From contig JFHF01000002.1 of the NCBI GenBank assembly GCA_000648925.1, positions 310,001-374,000 on the forward strand: DNA of 64,000 nt. Reading direction: 5' to 3'. Shown here one piece after another: positions 8,879-17,960 of this stretch. The stretch comes from Caballeronia jiangsuensis. Its GTDB lineage: Bacteria; Pseudomonadota; Gammaproteobacteria; Burkholderiales; Burkholderiaceae. Within the stretch, counting starts at the first letter, position 1. Every line of letters starts with the position of its first letter. The notes beneath the pieces were generated by a model. That model did no database searches. It was not told the origin of the DNA and saw only the letters and a program-made list of their open reading frames with translations. A program made the position numbers and the translations under genes.

Positions 8879-9861
8879 GCGACGTTTCCGCGAACGGACG
8901 CACCACATTCGTGTCGAGGCTCGCGCGCCGGATCGACAAGCCGATCGTGATCGCGTTCGCGTGCATCGTCGCGCTGCTGCTGGTCGGCGGGATGTATTCG
9001 CGCAGCTTCCTGTCGCCGGAGTACATCCTGCTGCAACTGAAGGTCGGCGCGTTTCTCGGCATCATCGCGACCGGCCTGATGATGGTGATCCTGCTCGGCC
9101 ACATCGATCTGTCGCTGCCGTGGACGATCACGGTCGGCGCGATGATGGCGTGCGCCGTCGCGGGGCACGGCGAACTGGGACGCGTCCTCGCGATTCCCGC
9201 CGGGATTGGTTGCGGCGTGCTGATCGGCGTCGTCAACGGCATTCTCGTCGCGCTCCTGCGCATTCCGTCGATGATCGCGACGCTCGCGACCAATGCGGTC
9301 GCGCAGGGCATCATGATCGTCTACACGGGCGGATCGTCGCCGCAGGACTCCGCGCCCGACGTCATGCGATGGCTCGCGGCGGGCTGGCTCGTGCCGGGCG
9401 TGCCGAATGCGGTCGCGCTGTGGGTCGTGATCGGCGGCGCGACGATGTTCCTGCTGTCGCGCACGACTTTCGGCCGCACGCTGTACGCGATCGGCAACAC
9501 CGAACGCGCGGCGTACCTTTCGGGCATCGATACGCGGCTCGTGACGGTGGCGGCTTTTGCGGTGTGCAGCGCGTTCGCGGCGTTCGGCGGCGTGCTGCTC
9601 GCGGGCTATGCGTCGAAGGCCGCGCAGTCGATGGGCGATGCCTACCTGTTGCCGGCCATCGCGGCGGTCGTGCTGGGCGGCACATCGATTCTGGGCGGTC
9701 GCGGGTCGTACCTCGGCACCGTGGCTGGCGCGATCCTCATCACGCTGCTGCAGTCGATCCTGTCGGTCGCACAGATGCCGGAAGCGGGGCGTCAGATCAT
9801 CTACGGCGTGGTGATCGCGGCGATGCTGCTGCTGTACGGGCGCAGCAAGCCGGAGGCGTAG
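8875..9861 (+). CDS. Sugar ABC transporter permease 2 (RbsC family)
   Basis: 328 aa, about 8-10 membrane helices. The family motifs are present: MVILLGHIDLSLPWTITVGA near residue 80 and VLGGTSILGGRGSYLGTVAGA near 270. The glycine-rich LGGRGS loop contacts the ATPase in this family. It overlaps the preceding permease by the sequence ATGA and is the last gene of the transporter operon. It is divergent enough from permease 1 to suggest a heterodimeric pore rather than a recent duplication. Confidence 0.93.
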   Translation: MSDVSANGRTTFVSRLARRIDKPIVIAFACIVALLLVGGMYSRSFLSPEYILLQLKVGAFLGIIATGLMMVILLGHIDLSLPWTITVGAMMACAVAGHGELGRVLAIPAGIGCGVLIGVVNGILVALLRIPSMIATLATNAVAQGIMIVYTGGSSPQDSAPDVMRWLAAGWLVPGVPNAVALWVVIGGATMFLLSRTTFGRTLYAIGNTERAAYLSGIDTRLVTVAAFAVCSAFAAFGGVLLAGYASKAAQSMGDAYLLPAIAAVVLGGTSILGGRGSYLGTVAGAILITLLQSILSVAQMPEAGRQIIYGVVIAAMLLLYGRSKPEA

Positions 9862-9939
9862 GGTTGGCGCATCGGTTCAAAAGAAGCGATCTGCATTCGT
9901 TCTCCTGAGAGCGAGGGTTATCAGCGAGGTCATTCCATC

Positions 9940-11457
9940 ATGGCTGCCAGCAGATCCGTGCGTGCAATCGCGGCGATCGTCATGTTTCTAGCGGCCATGA
10001 TGCTCGGCGGCTGCGCCTCTCACGAAGCCTATCGCACCCAGGTCGTCAATCCCTGGCTCGACAGCCAGCAATGTCCCCCCGATCGCGACGGCAAGACCGC
10101 GCCCGAATGCGCGGGACGCACGCCGGAAATCGTCGACGGAAAATACGAACTGCATTTCGTCGAGTTCGACGATCAGGGCTGGCTGCATCCCCAGACGGCC
10201 GCGTCGCCGGATGCCGCGCCCGATCAATCTGCAATGCAGATCGATGCGCTGATGGACAACCTCAAGCAGTATCTCAAGGCAAGGACCGACGTCAAGGTGA
10301 TCCTGTTCGTGCATGGATGGAAGCACAACGCCGGGACGGACGACGACAACGTGATGAAGTTCCGCCGCCTGCTCGAACGCGCGGCGTCCGACGAGCTTTA
10401 TCAGCAGAGCAAGCGTCAGGTCATAGGCATCTATATCGGATGGCGCGGCAAGCCCTGGCTGCTGCCCGATCCGGTGCTGAATCTCTCGTTCTGGAATCGC
10501 AAGGCCACGGCGTCGCGCGTATCGGCGGGCACCGTGCGGGAACTGTTCGCTCGCTTGCGCAGCCTGCAGCGCTACTTCAATCTGGAAGCGCTCAAGGAAG
10601 GCCGGCGCCCCGCGATGCGCACGCTGATGATCGGCCACAGCTTCGGCGGTCTGATTCTGTACGCCGCCACGTCGGGTCCGTTGATCGAGACGCTCACCGA
10701 GGAAAGCGATCTCGCGGACCTGCCGCCCTTGCAGCAGAGCGCGTCGAACGAACGCACCGCCGAGGCGGAACGTGTCGCGGACATGATCGTGCTCGTGAAC
10801 CCGGCGTTCGAGGCGTCGCAGTTCGAGGCGCTCTATCGCGTGGCGAACCGGCAGCAGCATCGGTGCTACGTTGCGCCGATGTTCATGTCGATCACGTCCG
10901 CAACCGACGACGCCACCGGTATCGCCTTTCCCGCCGGCCGCTTCCTGAACACGCTCTTCGAGCGCCCCACTTCCTCCGACGCGCAGGCGACCGCCATCAA
11001 GCAGACGCCGGGTCACGACGACGGCTATATCACGCATCGGCTGCACGGCCCGGCAAAGGACGCATCGGCGGCGCACAGCCCCGTCTGCGATGGCTGGACG
11101 TCGGGCGACAAGCTGCTCGGCATGACCAACGACGAACTCGCGCAGGCGGTGACGAACAACAAGCGGCTCGAAGTGGCGCAGTCGCAAGCCTTCATCGCGG
11201 GACTGAATGCGCAACGGCCGGCTCCATCGACATGGCAACGCAAGTTCTGCGGTGGCGCCACGCTCGACGTCGAGGCGAAGGATGGCGTCGTCAACGCGCA
11301 GACGCTCGTCTGGAACGTGAAGGCGGACTCGAGCATCATCGACGGACACGGCGACGTGATGAATCCCGCATTGCTCGATTTCGTGCGCCAGATGTTCGGC
11401 GATACCGACCTGCCGGACGGCCCGGATCACGGCCCCAGCGCGTGCGACGAACAATGA
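9940..11457 (+). CDS. Lipoprotein with alpha/beta-hydrolase (serine hydrolase) fold
   Basis: 505 aa. A lipoprotein signal peptide ends in the lipobox MLGGC with Cys25 as the lipidated residue, so the protein is anchored to the outer or inner membrane facing the periplasm. A lipase-type region follows: VKVILFVHGWKHNAG (about 121-135), a nucleophile elbow MIGHSFGG around residue 231-238, and VLVNPAFEA. This points to an alpha/beta-hydrolase acting on an ester or similar bond. The substrate is unknown. GAGG lies about 10 bases upstream of the ATG. It follows the sugar transporter by 78 bp on the same strand and could be read with it. No metabolic link is evident. Confidence 0.75.
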   Translation: MAASRSVRAIAAIVMFLAAMMLGGCASHEAYRTQVVNPWLDSQQCPPDRDGKTAPECAGRTPEIVDGKYELHFVEFDDQGWLHPQTAASPDAAPDQSAMQIDALMDNLKQYLKARTDVKVILFVHGWKHNAGTDDDNVMKFRRLLERAASDELYQQSKRQVIGIYIGWRGKPWLLPDPVLNLSFWNRKATASRVSAGTVRELFARLRSLQRYFNLEALKEGRRPAMRTLMIGHSFGGLILYAATSGPLIETLTEESDLADLPPLQQSASNERTAEAERVADMIVLVNPAFEASQFEALYRVANRQQHRCYVAPMFMSITSATDDATGIAFPAGRFLNTLFERPTSSDAQATAIKQTPGHDDGYITHRLHGPAKDASAAHSPVCDGWTSGDKLLGMTNDELAQAVTNNKRLEVAQSQAFIAGLNAQRPAPSTWQRKFCGGATLDVEAKDGVVNAQTLVWNVKADSSIIDGHGDVMNPALLDFVRQMFGDTDLPDGPDHGPSACDEQ

Positions 11458-11753
11458 AACGACACGTGGCCGGAGTCCAGTCCGCGCCTTCCCGGTAATG
11501 CCCTGCTCCGTGGTCCCGACGCGCGCCTGCCGCGTCGGCGCGATCTCTTCGATCGCCATCTCCGCCGATATCCGTCTGCTCACGCCCTCACTGCCTCATG
11601 CAGGGAAGTCATGCGCCCCATGAGATCTTTTCGATTGTCGTCGCGACCGGGCCGCATCGAGAATGATTCCACCGATGCCCGAGACCGGCGCGCATTGTCG
11701 ACTCTTCCAGCCGACTGCGTCCGCGTTCAAACCAACCAGGAATGCGACGACCG
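11458..11753. other. Intergenic region, no gene recognised
   Basis: About 296 bp between the lipoprotein hydrolase and the ThDP decarboxylase gene. No credible coding frame with a ribosome site and no strong terminator hairpin was seen. It should hold the promoter for the downstream catabolic and transport genes. A weak inverted repeat TCATG-CGCCC-CATGA is present in the middle. Confidence 0.4.
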
Positions 11754-13451
11754 ATGAACCTTCGCGAATCCAGCAAGCACTTCGACGAACGCAATGCACG
11801 AGCGGCGAACGGCCGTGCGGGCGCACGCCTTCGAACCTGTGGCGAAGCGCTCGTCACGTTGCTCGAAACCTACGGCGTCGAGTATGTCTTCGGCATCCCG
11901 GGCGTGCACACCGTGGAGCTGTATCGCGGGCTGGCAGACTCGTCGATCCGGCACGTGACGCCTCGTCACGAACAGGGCGCGGGCTTCATGGCCGACGGAT
12001 ACGCGCGTGTCACGGGCAAGCCCGGCGTGTGCTTCATCATCACCGGGCCGGGCATGACCAACATCGCGACCGCGATGGCGCAGGCCTATGCCGACTCCAT
12101 TCCGATGCTCGTGATATCGAGCGTCAATGCACGTAGCCACCTCGGCAACGGCGACGGACGTCTGCATGAGCTTCCTTCGCAACGCGAAGTATTCGACGGG
12201 CTCGCCGCGTTCTCTCATACCTTGCTGGATGCCGCCGAGTTGCCACAGGTGCTGGCGCGCGCGTTCGCCGTGTTCGAGAGCGCGCGGCCGCGGCCCGTGC
12301 ATATCGAGATTCCGCTCGATGTCATCGTGTCCCCCGCGAACGCGATGAAGGCGGCGCCCGCCGTGCGCGCGTCGAAGCCCGCCGCCCATCCCGCCGCGCT
12401 CGCTTCGGCCGTGGACCTGCTCGCCGATGCGCGCCGCCCGCTGATTCTCGCCGGCGGCGGCGCGGCGCACGCCGCAGTCGAATTGCGCGAGCTCGCCGCG
12501 CGGCTGCAGGCGCCCGTCGCGCTCACGACCAACGCGAAAGGACTTCTGCCGGGCGCGGACCCGCTTCTCATCGGCTCGACGCAATCGCTGCCGCCGACCC
12601 GCGCGATGATTCGCGAAGCCGACGTCGTGCTCGCGGTCGGCACCGAACTGGGCGAGACCGACTACGACGTGCTTTTCGATGGCGGCTTCGCGATCGACGG
12701 AAAACTCATCCGCATCGATATCGATGCGCAGCAGGTCATGCGCAATGCCCGGCCGGACGTGGCTATCGTCGGCGATGCGCGCGAGACGCTGAGCGCACTG
12801 TCGACGAGACTGCACGAGCGAGAGGTGCTTCCCGCATCGCCGGACTGGGGCGCGGCGCGCGTGACGGCGGTGCGCGACGCCATCTTCGCCAACTGCGACG
12901 CCGCGATGCGATCGCAGAAGCGCCTGATCGACACGATCGTGCACGCGCTGCCCGGCGTCATCATTGCAGGCGATTCGACGAGCCCGGTCTACGCGGGCAA
13001 TTTCCTCCACGATGCGCCGGCCCCGCGCTCATGGTTCAACTCGTCGACCGGTTACGGCACGCTCGGATACGGGCTGCCTGCCGCGATCGGCGCGAAGCTC
13101 GCCGCGCGTGAGCGGCCCGTCGTGTGTCTGATCGGCGACGGCGGCCTTCAGTTCACGCTGCCGGAACTGGCGAGCGCGGTGGAAGCGCGCGTGCCCGTGA
13201 TCGTGCTGCTCTGGAACAACTTCGGCTACGGCGAAATCCGCAAATATATGGACCAGCGCGATATCTCGCCCGTTGGCGTCGATATCTACACGCCCGACTT
13301 CATGGCGCTGGCGAGAGCCTTCGGATGCGAGGCCGCGAGCGTCGACGATCCACAGGCGCTCGACGCGCAACTGCGGCGGGCGGTATCGCGTGAGGTCCCG
13401 ACCGTGATCGAAGTTCGCGAAGCCGACTGGTTTGCACGGGTGCCGTCATGA
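11754..13451 (+). CDS. aruI: ThDP-dependent decarboxylase, 5-guanidino-2-oxopentanoate (2-ketoarginine) type
   Basis: 565 aa, in the acetolactate synthase-like ThDP superfamily. The N-terminal PYR domain has the catalytic Glu in RHEQGAGFMADGYAR. The C-terminal PP domain has the ThDP/Mg motif GDG followed 25 or so residues later by NN (LLWNNFGYGEIRKYM). The stretch VFGIPGVHTVELYRGL and LHELPSQR closely resemble AruI, which decarboxylates 2-ketoarginine to 4-guanidinobutyraldehyde in the arginine transaminase route. The next gene, overlapping by ATGA, is an aldehyde dehydrogenase, which fits oxidation to 4-guanidinobutyrate. The start is uncertain: AGGA is 12 bases before the ATG at 11754, while an in-frame ATG at 11742 has AGGA immediately adjacent, too close to act. 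The extra 28 or so residues before the usual family start are unexplained. No AruH-like transaminase is in the window. Confidence 0.8.
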   Translation: MNLRESSKHFDERNARAANGRAGARLRTCGEALVTLLETYGVEYVFGIPGVHTVELYRGLADSSIRHVTPRHEQGAGFMADGYARVTGKPGVCFIITGPGMTNIATAMAQAYADSIPMLVISSVNARSHLGNGDGRLHELPSQREVFDGLAAFSHTLLDAAELPQVLARAFAVFESARPRPVHIEIPLDVIVSPANAMKAAPAVRASKPAAHPAALASAVDLLADARRPLILAGGGAAHAAVELRELAARLQAPVALTTNAKGLLPGADPLLIGSTQSLPPTRAMIREADVVLAVGTELGETDYDVLFDGGFAIDGKLIRIDIDAQQVMRNARPDVAIVGDARETLSALSTRLHEREVLPASPDWGAARVTAVRDAIFANCDAAMRSQKRLIDTIVHALPGVIIAGDSTSPVYAGNFLHDAPAPRSWFNSSTGYGTLGYGLPAAIGAKLAARERPVVCLIGDGGLQFTLPELASAVEARVPVIVLLWNNFGYGEIRKYMDQRDISPVGVDIYTPDFMALARAFGCEAASVDDPQALDAQLRRAVSREVPTVIEVREADWFARVPS

Positions 13452-14923
13452 GCGCGCAGGCACGCCCGGTTTTCGACTTTCCGCTGCGCACGCGGCTCTT
13501 CATCGATGGCTGCTGGTGCTTGCCCGAGACGAGGCAGCGGCTGCCTGTCGTCAATCCGTCGACTGAGGAAACGATCGTCGAAGTGGAGGCCGGCGGCCCC
13601 GCCGATGTCGATCGCGCGGTGCGCGCGGCATCACGTGCATTTCGCGGCTGGAAACAGACATCGGGCGTAGAGCGCGCCGGTTTTCTGCGGGCGATTGCGC
13701 GCGGCGTGGAAGCGCATGGCGAACAACTTGCCGCGCTTCAGTCGCTCAACAACGGCAAGCCGATTGCCGAATCGCGTATCGACGTCGGCGACGTGGTCGC
13801 TACCTTCGACTACTACGCGGGCCTCGCCGAAACGCTGGACGCAACGGAAGAAGAGATCGCGATTCCGAGCAGCGATCATCGCGCCGTGATCCGACGCGAA
13901 CCGGCGGGCGTGGTCGCGTTGATCGTGCCGTGGAACTTTCCGATGGTCACGACCGCATGGAAGCTCGCCCCCGCGCTCGCCGCGGGATGCACCGTCGTGC
14001 TGAAACCGTCCGAATTCACGCCCTTGCCGGAACTGGAACTGGCCGCGATCGTCGAGCGCGCGGGTCTGCCGCCGGGCGTATTCAACGTCGTGACGGGCAC
14101 CGGCACGGAGGTCGGTGCGGCGCTCACGACGCATCCGCTCGTGTCGAAGGTGTCGTTCACCGGCAGCACGGCGGTCGGCGAGCAGGTCATGAAAGCGGCG
14201 GCGCAATCCATCAAGGGCGTGAGCCTCGAACTGGGCGGCAAGTCGTCGATCGTCGTTTTCGCGGACGCGGACCTCGATCTCGCCGTCGATCTCGTCACGG
14301 GCGGCGCGTTCTTCAATGCCGGACAGATGTGCTCGGCCACGTCACGGGTGCTCGTCGAGCGGCCGCTCGCGGAGGCGCTGATCGCGCGCCTCGCCGACCG
14401 GGTGGCGCGAACCGTCGTCGGCGATCCGTTTGACTCCGGCGTGCAGATGGGGCCGCTCACGAACCGCGCGCAGTACGAGCGCGTGCAGCGTTTCATCGCG
14501 CGGGGCAAGGCGGACGGCGCGAGTCTCGTGGTTGAGGGCTCGGCGCCGGAAGGACCGGGTTATTTCGTGCAGCCGACGATGTTCGTCGACGTGCCCACGA
14601 ACAGTGCAATCTGGCGCGAAGAGATCTTCGGACCCGTGATGTGCGTGCGCTCGTTCGATACGGAAGACGATGCGATCGCGGCGGCCAACGACACCGAGTT
14701 CGGGCTGGTCGCCACTATCGTCACGCGCGACGCGGCGCGCGGCCAGCGGGTCGCCGGGGCGCTGCAGGCGGGCGTCGTCTGGATCAATGCACCGCAACTG
14801 ATCTTTCCTCAGACTTCCTGGGGCGGCTACAAGAAGAGCAGCATCGGCCGCGAACTCGGGCCGTTCGGACTCGCGGCTTTTCAGGAAATCAAGCAGGTCC
14901 TGAGCGCAACGGGCCCGGTTTGA
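13448..14923 (+). CDS. NAD(P)-dependent aldehyde dehydrogenase, BADH/guanidinobutyraldehyde-type
   Basis: 491 aa, the usual length for the class. Motifs are the cofactor-proximal PWNFPMVTTAWKLAPALAAG (about 158-177), the fold motif FTGSTAVGEQV, the general-base Glu in LELGGKSS and the nucleophilic Cys in GQMCSATSR (about residue 296). The C-terminal WGGYKKSSIGRELG is typical of betaine and amino-aldehyde dehydrogenases. In context it should oxidise the aldehyde made by the coupled ThDP decarboxylase, for example 4-guanidinobutyraldehyde to 4-guanidinobutyrate. It overlaps that gene by ATGA. Substrate assignment rests on context and is inference. Confidence 0.88.
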   Translation: MSAQARPVFDFPLRTRLFIDGCWCLPETRQRLPVVNPSTEETIVEVEAGGPADVDRAVRAASRAFRGWKQTSGVERAGFLRAIARGVEAHGEQLAALQSLNNGKPIAESRIDVGDVVATFDYYAGLAETLDATEEEIAIPSSDHRAVIRREPAGVVALIVPWNFPMVTTAWKLAPALAAGCTVVLKPSEFTPLPELELAAIVERAGLPPGVFNVVTGTGTEVGAALTTHPLVSKVSFTGSTAVGEQVMKAAAQSIKGVSLELGGKSSIVVFADADLDLAVDLVTGGAFFNAGQMCSATSRVLVERPLAEALIARLADRVARTVVGDPFDSGVQMGPLTNRAQYERVQRFIARGKADGASLVVEGSAPEGPGYFVQPTMFVDVPTNSAIWREEIFGPVMCVRSFDTEDDAIAAANDTEFGLVATIVTRDAARGQRVAGALQAGVVWINAPQLIFPQTSWGGYKKSSIGRELGPFGLAAFQEIKQVLSATGPV

Positions 14924-14968
14924 AAGGCTTTTCGAAGCTTCTAGCCATGCGCTCGGCTCATGGCAACC

Positions 14969-15003
14969 ATGCCGAGATTTCGATTGTTGCCGAAATTTGG
15001 CAT
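14969..15003. promoter_or_regulatory. Imperfect inverted repeat upstream of the polyamine ABC operon
   Basis: The left arm ATGCCGAGATTTCG and the right arm CGAAATTTGGCAT are complementary except for one extra base and one mismatch. They flank a central ATTGTTGC-like spacer. The repeat lies about 80 bp before the binding-protein start. Its size suits a dimeric regulator, and the GcvA-like LysR protein encoded at 22190 is a candidate. Next to it, GCCATG and CATGGC arms at 14944-14964 form another short repeat. Confidence 0.4.
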
Positions 15004-15084
15004 CCCTAGAGTGTTCTCACCAACGCCGTTTCAGATCGACCGACCGCATCGACCGACTGCTGCACGCTCAGCGAGGAGATAACC

Positions 15085-16182
15085 ATGCAGGACATCAAAC
15101 GAGGCAGAAGGCAGGCCATCAAGACCATCGGCATGGCGCTCGCTGCTTCGAGCCTGCCGATGCCGTTCATCAGCACGGCGCGGGCGCAGGAAAAGAGCTT
15201 CGCCGGCAAGACGCTGCGTCTGCTTACATGGTCCGACGACACGGGCGCGGCGGCGCTGCGCAACATCGCCGCGACCTTCAGTCAGAAGACCGGCGCGCAG
15301 GTCATCGCCGACCGCGCGGACGGCACCTCCGGCATGGTGGCGAAAGTGAAAGCGGCCGGCGAGAAGCCCACCTACGACGTGATCACGCTCGCAGGCGTGG
15401 GCGCCTCGGGTCTCGCGGATGCCGGCCTGCTGATGAAGCCCGATCTGAACCGGCTGCCCAACCTGAAGGATGTCGCCCCGCAGTACCAGACCGGCGCCAA
15501 TGGCTTCGGCATCGGCTACCTGTTGTGGTCGGACGGGCTTATTTACAGCACGTCGTCGGTCAAGACGGCGCCGTCGAGCTACGAGGCGCTGTGGGATCCC
15601 AAGTATGCGGGCCGGATTTTCCTGCCGCCGCCGGAATGGGCCGAAGCGGTCGATCTCGCGATCATCGCGGCGAAGATGGCCGGCGGCTCGCAGCAGAACA
15701 TCGAGCCCGGCTTCAAGAAGCTCGCTCAACTGAAGGACCGGGTGCTCACGCTCGGCGAAAATCCGAATCAGGTCGCCGACCTGTTTCGCACCGGATCGCT
15801 GGACATCGGCGGCATCTACTCCCCGGCGTTCTTCCCCAACCAGTTGCGCAAGCCCGAGTACAAGATGGCCGTCACGTACGGCATGAAGGAAGGTTTCGCG
15901 ACCCAGTTGATGTTCACGGTCATCCCGAAGGCGCATCCGGGCGACATCGACCTGATCCACGCGTTCATCAACCATTCGCTCGATGCCGGCGTGCAAGGCC
16001 GCATGGCCGCCGACGTGCTGAACGGTCCGGTGAATTCGAAGGCGCTGATTCCCGCCGAAAGCCGTGCGTTCGTGCCGTCGGCTCAGCAGATCGCGCAGAA
16101 CGCCGTGCTGCACGACGACAAGGCGCTGGCAGCGGTACAGCCCGCCTGGATCAAGCGCTATACGGAACTCTTCTCGGCCTAA
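15085..16182 (+). CDS. Periplasmic binding protein, spermidine/putrescine (PotD/PotF) family
   Basis: 365 aa. The leader (GRRQAIKTIGMALAASSLP, cleavage near ARAQ) has a twin-arginine pair, so it may be exported by Tat, although Sec is possible. The mature protein is a type II binding protein of the PotD/AfuA group (LRLLTWSDDTG, FSQKTGAQVIADRADGTSGM, YDVITLAGVGASGLADAGLL). It begins a four-gene operon with two permeases and an ATPase. Placed just after the 2-ketoarginine decarboxylase and aldehyde dehydrogenase genes, the likely ligand is a cationic amine or guanidino compound such as agmatine, putrescine or guanidinobutyrate. GAGGAG lies 7 bases before the ATG. Confidence 0.85.
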   Translation: MQDIKRGRRQAIKTIGMALAASSLPMPFISTARAQEKSFAGKTLRLLTWSDDTGAAALRNIAATFSQKTGAQVIADRADGTSGMVAKVKAAGEKPTYDVITLAGVGASGLADAGLLMKPDLNRLPNLKDVAPQYQTGANGFGIGYLLWSDGLIYSTSSVKTAPSSYEALWDPKYAGRIFLPPPEWAEAVDLAIIAAKMAGGSQQNIEPGFKKLAQLKDRVLTLGENPNQVADLFRTGSLDIGGIYSPAFFPNQLRKPEYKMAVTYGMKEGFATQLMFTVIPKAHPGDIDLIHAFINHSLDAGVQGRMAADVLNGPVNSKALIPAESRAFVPSAQQIAQNAVLHDDKALAAVQPAWIKRYTELFSA

Positions 16183-16187
16183 GCCCC

Positions 16188-17108
16188 ATGTCCGCACTTC
16201 TTTTCCGCCGCAGGACGGCAGCGATGGCAGACGTCGCCCACGGGCAGGCGCCGGCGCCCGCGCTGCCGAGGGTGCCGCCCTGGGTGCTGCTCGCGCCCAT
16301 CCTGGCCTTTCTCGCCGTGCTCGTCGCAGCCTCGCTCGTGGTGCTGCGCATGAGCTTCGGCGTGTCGGGGAACGAGTGGCACGCGCTTACGCTGCGCAAT
16401 TACGCGGACCTCGCCGATTCGTACTTCCTGCACTCGCTTTGGCTCACGCTGAAACTCGCGTTTCAAAGCATGGTCTGCGCGGTGCTGCTGGCGATTCCCG
16501 TGGCGCTCGCCATGGCGCGCACGGAGTCGCGGCTCGCGCGCCGGCTGCTCCTCGCGGGCGTGCTTCTGCCGCTGCTCGTCAACCTGCTGCTGCAAGGCTA
16601 CGGCTGGCTCGTCATGCTCGGGCCGGCCGGCCTGCTCAATCATGCGCTGCTCGCCGCCGGCGTCGTGCAGCGCCCGGTGCAGTGGCTCTATCGCGAGAAC
16701 GGCGTGCTGCTCGGTCTGATCCAGACCGCGTTTCCACTCGCCGTGCTGCCGCTCGCGAGCGCGATGCGCGCCATCTCGCGCGCTTACGAGGAAGCGGCCG
16801 CCACGCTCGGCGCGACCCGCTGGCAGACGCTCTGCCACATCGTCCTGCCGCTCGCGATGCCCGGCCTCGTTTCCGGCGCCCTGCTCGTCTTCGCCTACAA
16901 CGCGAGTGCGTTCGCGGTCCCGCTGCTGCTCGGCGGCCGGCGCGTGCCCATGCTCGCCGTGCTCGTGCACGACCAGGTGGCCCCGCTTCTGAACTGGCCG
17001 GCCGCGTCGGCATCCGGCGTGGTGCTGATGGCGGCGACGCTCGTCGTCATGTCGGTCTCTCAACGGCTCGTGCGCGGCATGCAACGCACGGAGGAATCCC
17101 GCTCATGA
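16188..17108 (+). CDS. Polyamine-type ABC transporter permease 1 (PotB-like)
   Basis: 306 aa with about six membrane helices. After a cytoplasmic N-terminus the first helix is WVLLAPILAFLAVLVAASLVVL. The ATPase-contact EAA loop is YEEAAATLGATRWQTLCHIVLPLAMPGL, cited here by its core EEAAATLGA near residue 203. The ATG at 16188 is 5 bases after the binding-protein stop. An alternative ATG lies 36 bp further in. The stop overlaps the next permease start as ATGA. Confidence 0.88.
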   Translation: MSALLFRRRTAAMADVAHGQAPAPALPRVPPWVLLAPILAFLAVLVAASLVVLRMSFGVSGNEWHALTLRNYADLADSYFLHSLWLTLKLAFQSMVCAVLLAIPVALAMARTESRLARRLLLAGVLLPLLVNLLLQGYGWLVMLGPAGLLNHALLAAGVVQRPVQWLYRENGVLLGLIQTAFPLAVLPLASAMRAISRAYEEAAATLGATRWQTLCHIVLPLAMPGLVSGALLVFAYNASAFAVPLLLGGRRVPMLAVLVHDQVAPLLNWPAASASGVVLMAATLVVMSVSQRLVRGMQRTEESRS

Positions 17109-17947
17109 GTACCTTGCGCCTTGTCACGGCCATGCCCGGACGACTGGGCCGTGCAACCAGCCTGCTGGCTACGACCGTGCTGTTTCTCGCAGCCTTGCCG
17201 ATCCTCACGATGATCACGATGTCGTTCGGCAATTCGGATACGCTCGAATTCCCGCCGTCGAGCTTCGGGCTGCGCTGGTATCAGGCCGCGTGGCACACGT
17301 TCGTATCGCCCGATGCGAGCGACGTGCTCTCGATGGGCACCGCCCTGACGACGAGCCTCATCGTCGCGGTCTCGACGATGATCATCGCCACCGCGGTCTC
17401 GGTGCCCGCCGCCTACGCGCTCTCGCGCTACCGCTTTCGCGGCAAGGCCGTGATCGAACAGCTCGTCGCGTTGCCGCTCGTCTATCCGCTCGTGATGCTC
17501 GGGCTTTCGCTGCTGCTCGTGTTCAACGTGCTGCCCGTCGAACTCGGCCTGCTGCGGCTCATCATCGCGCACGTCATTCTCGTCTTGCCGTTCACCGTGA
17601 AGAACTGCGCGGCATCGGTCGCCTCGATCGGCCCCGAGTTCGAGGAAGCTGCGTGCCTGATGGGCGCAAGCCCGCGCCGCGCCATCGTCGATGTGGTCTT
17701 GCCGCTCATGCGTCCGGGCATTCTCGCCGGCATGTTGTTCGCCTTCATCATCTCCTTCAACGAGTTCACGGTGACGTTCTTTCTGTACGACATCAACACG
17801 ATGACGCTGCCCGTCTGGTTGTACAGCCGCACCGTGTCGTCGCTCGATCCGACGGTGTTTTCGTTCGCGGTCGTCATCGTGCTCATCGATTTCGCCCTGA
17901 TCTGGCTGCTCGAAAAGCTGGTCGGCGACGAAGGCGTCGCGCTTTAA
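17105..17947 (+). CDS. Polyamine-type ABC transporter permease 2 (PotC-like)
   Basis: 280 aa, about six membrane helices. The EAA loop reads FEEAACLMGASPRRAIVDVV near residue 180 and lies in the position that docks the ATPase. The N-terminal helix is LLATTVLFLAALPILTMITM. It overlaps permease 1 by ATGA and is separated from the ATPase gene by 13 bp, in which GAGGGAACC serves as that gene's ribosome site. Confidence 0.88.
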   Translation: MSTLRLVTAMPGRLGRATSLLATTVLFLAALPILTMITMSFGNSDTLEFPPSSFGLRWYQAAWHTFVSPDASDVLSMGTALTTSLIVAVSTMIIATAVSVPAAYALSRYRFRGKAVIEQLVALPLVYPLVMLGLSLLLVFNVLPVELGLLRLIIAHVILVLPFTVKNCAASVASIGPEFEEAACLMGASPRRAIVDVVLPLMRPGILAGMLFAFIISFNEFTVTFFLYDINTMTLPVWLYSRTVSSLDPTVFSFAVVIVLIDFALIWLLEKLVGDEGVAL

Positions 17948-17960
17948 CGAGGGAACCCTC

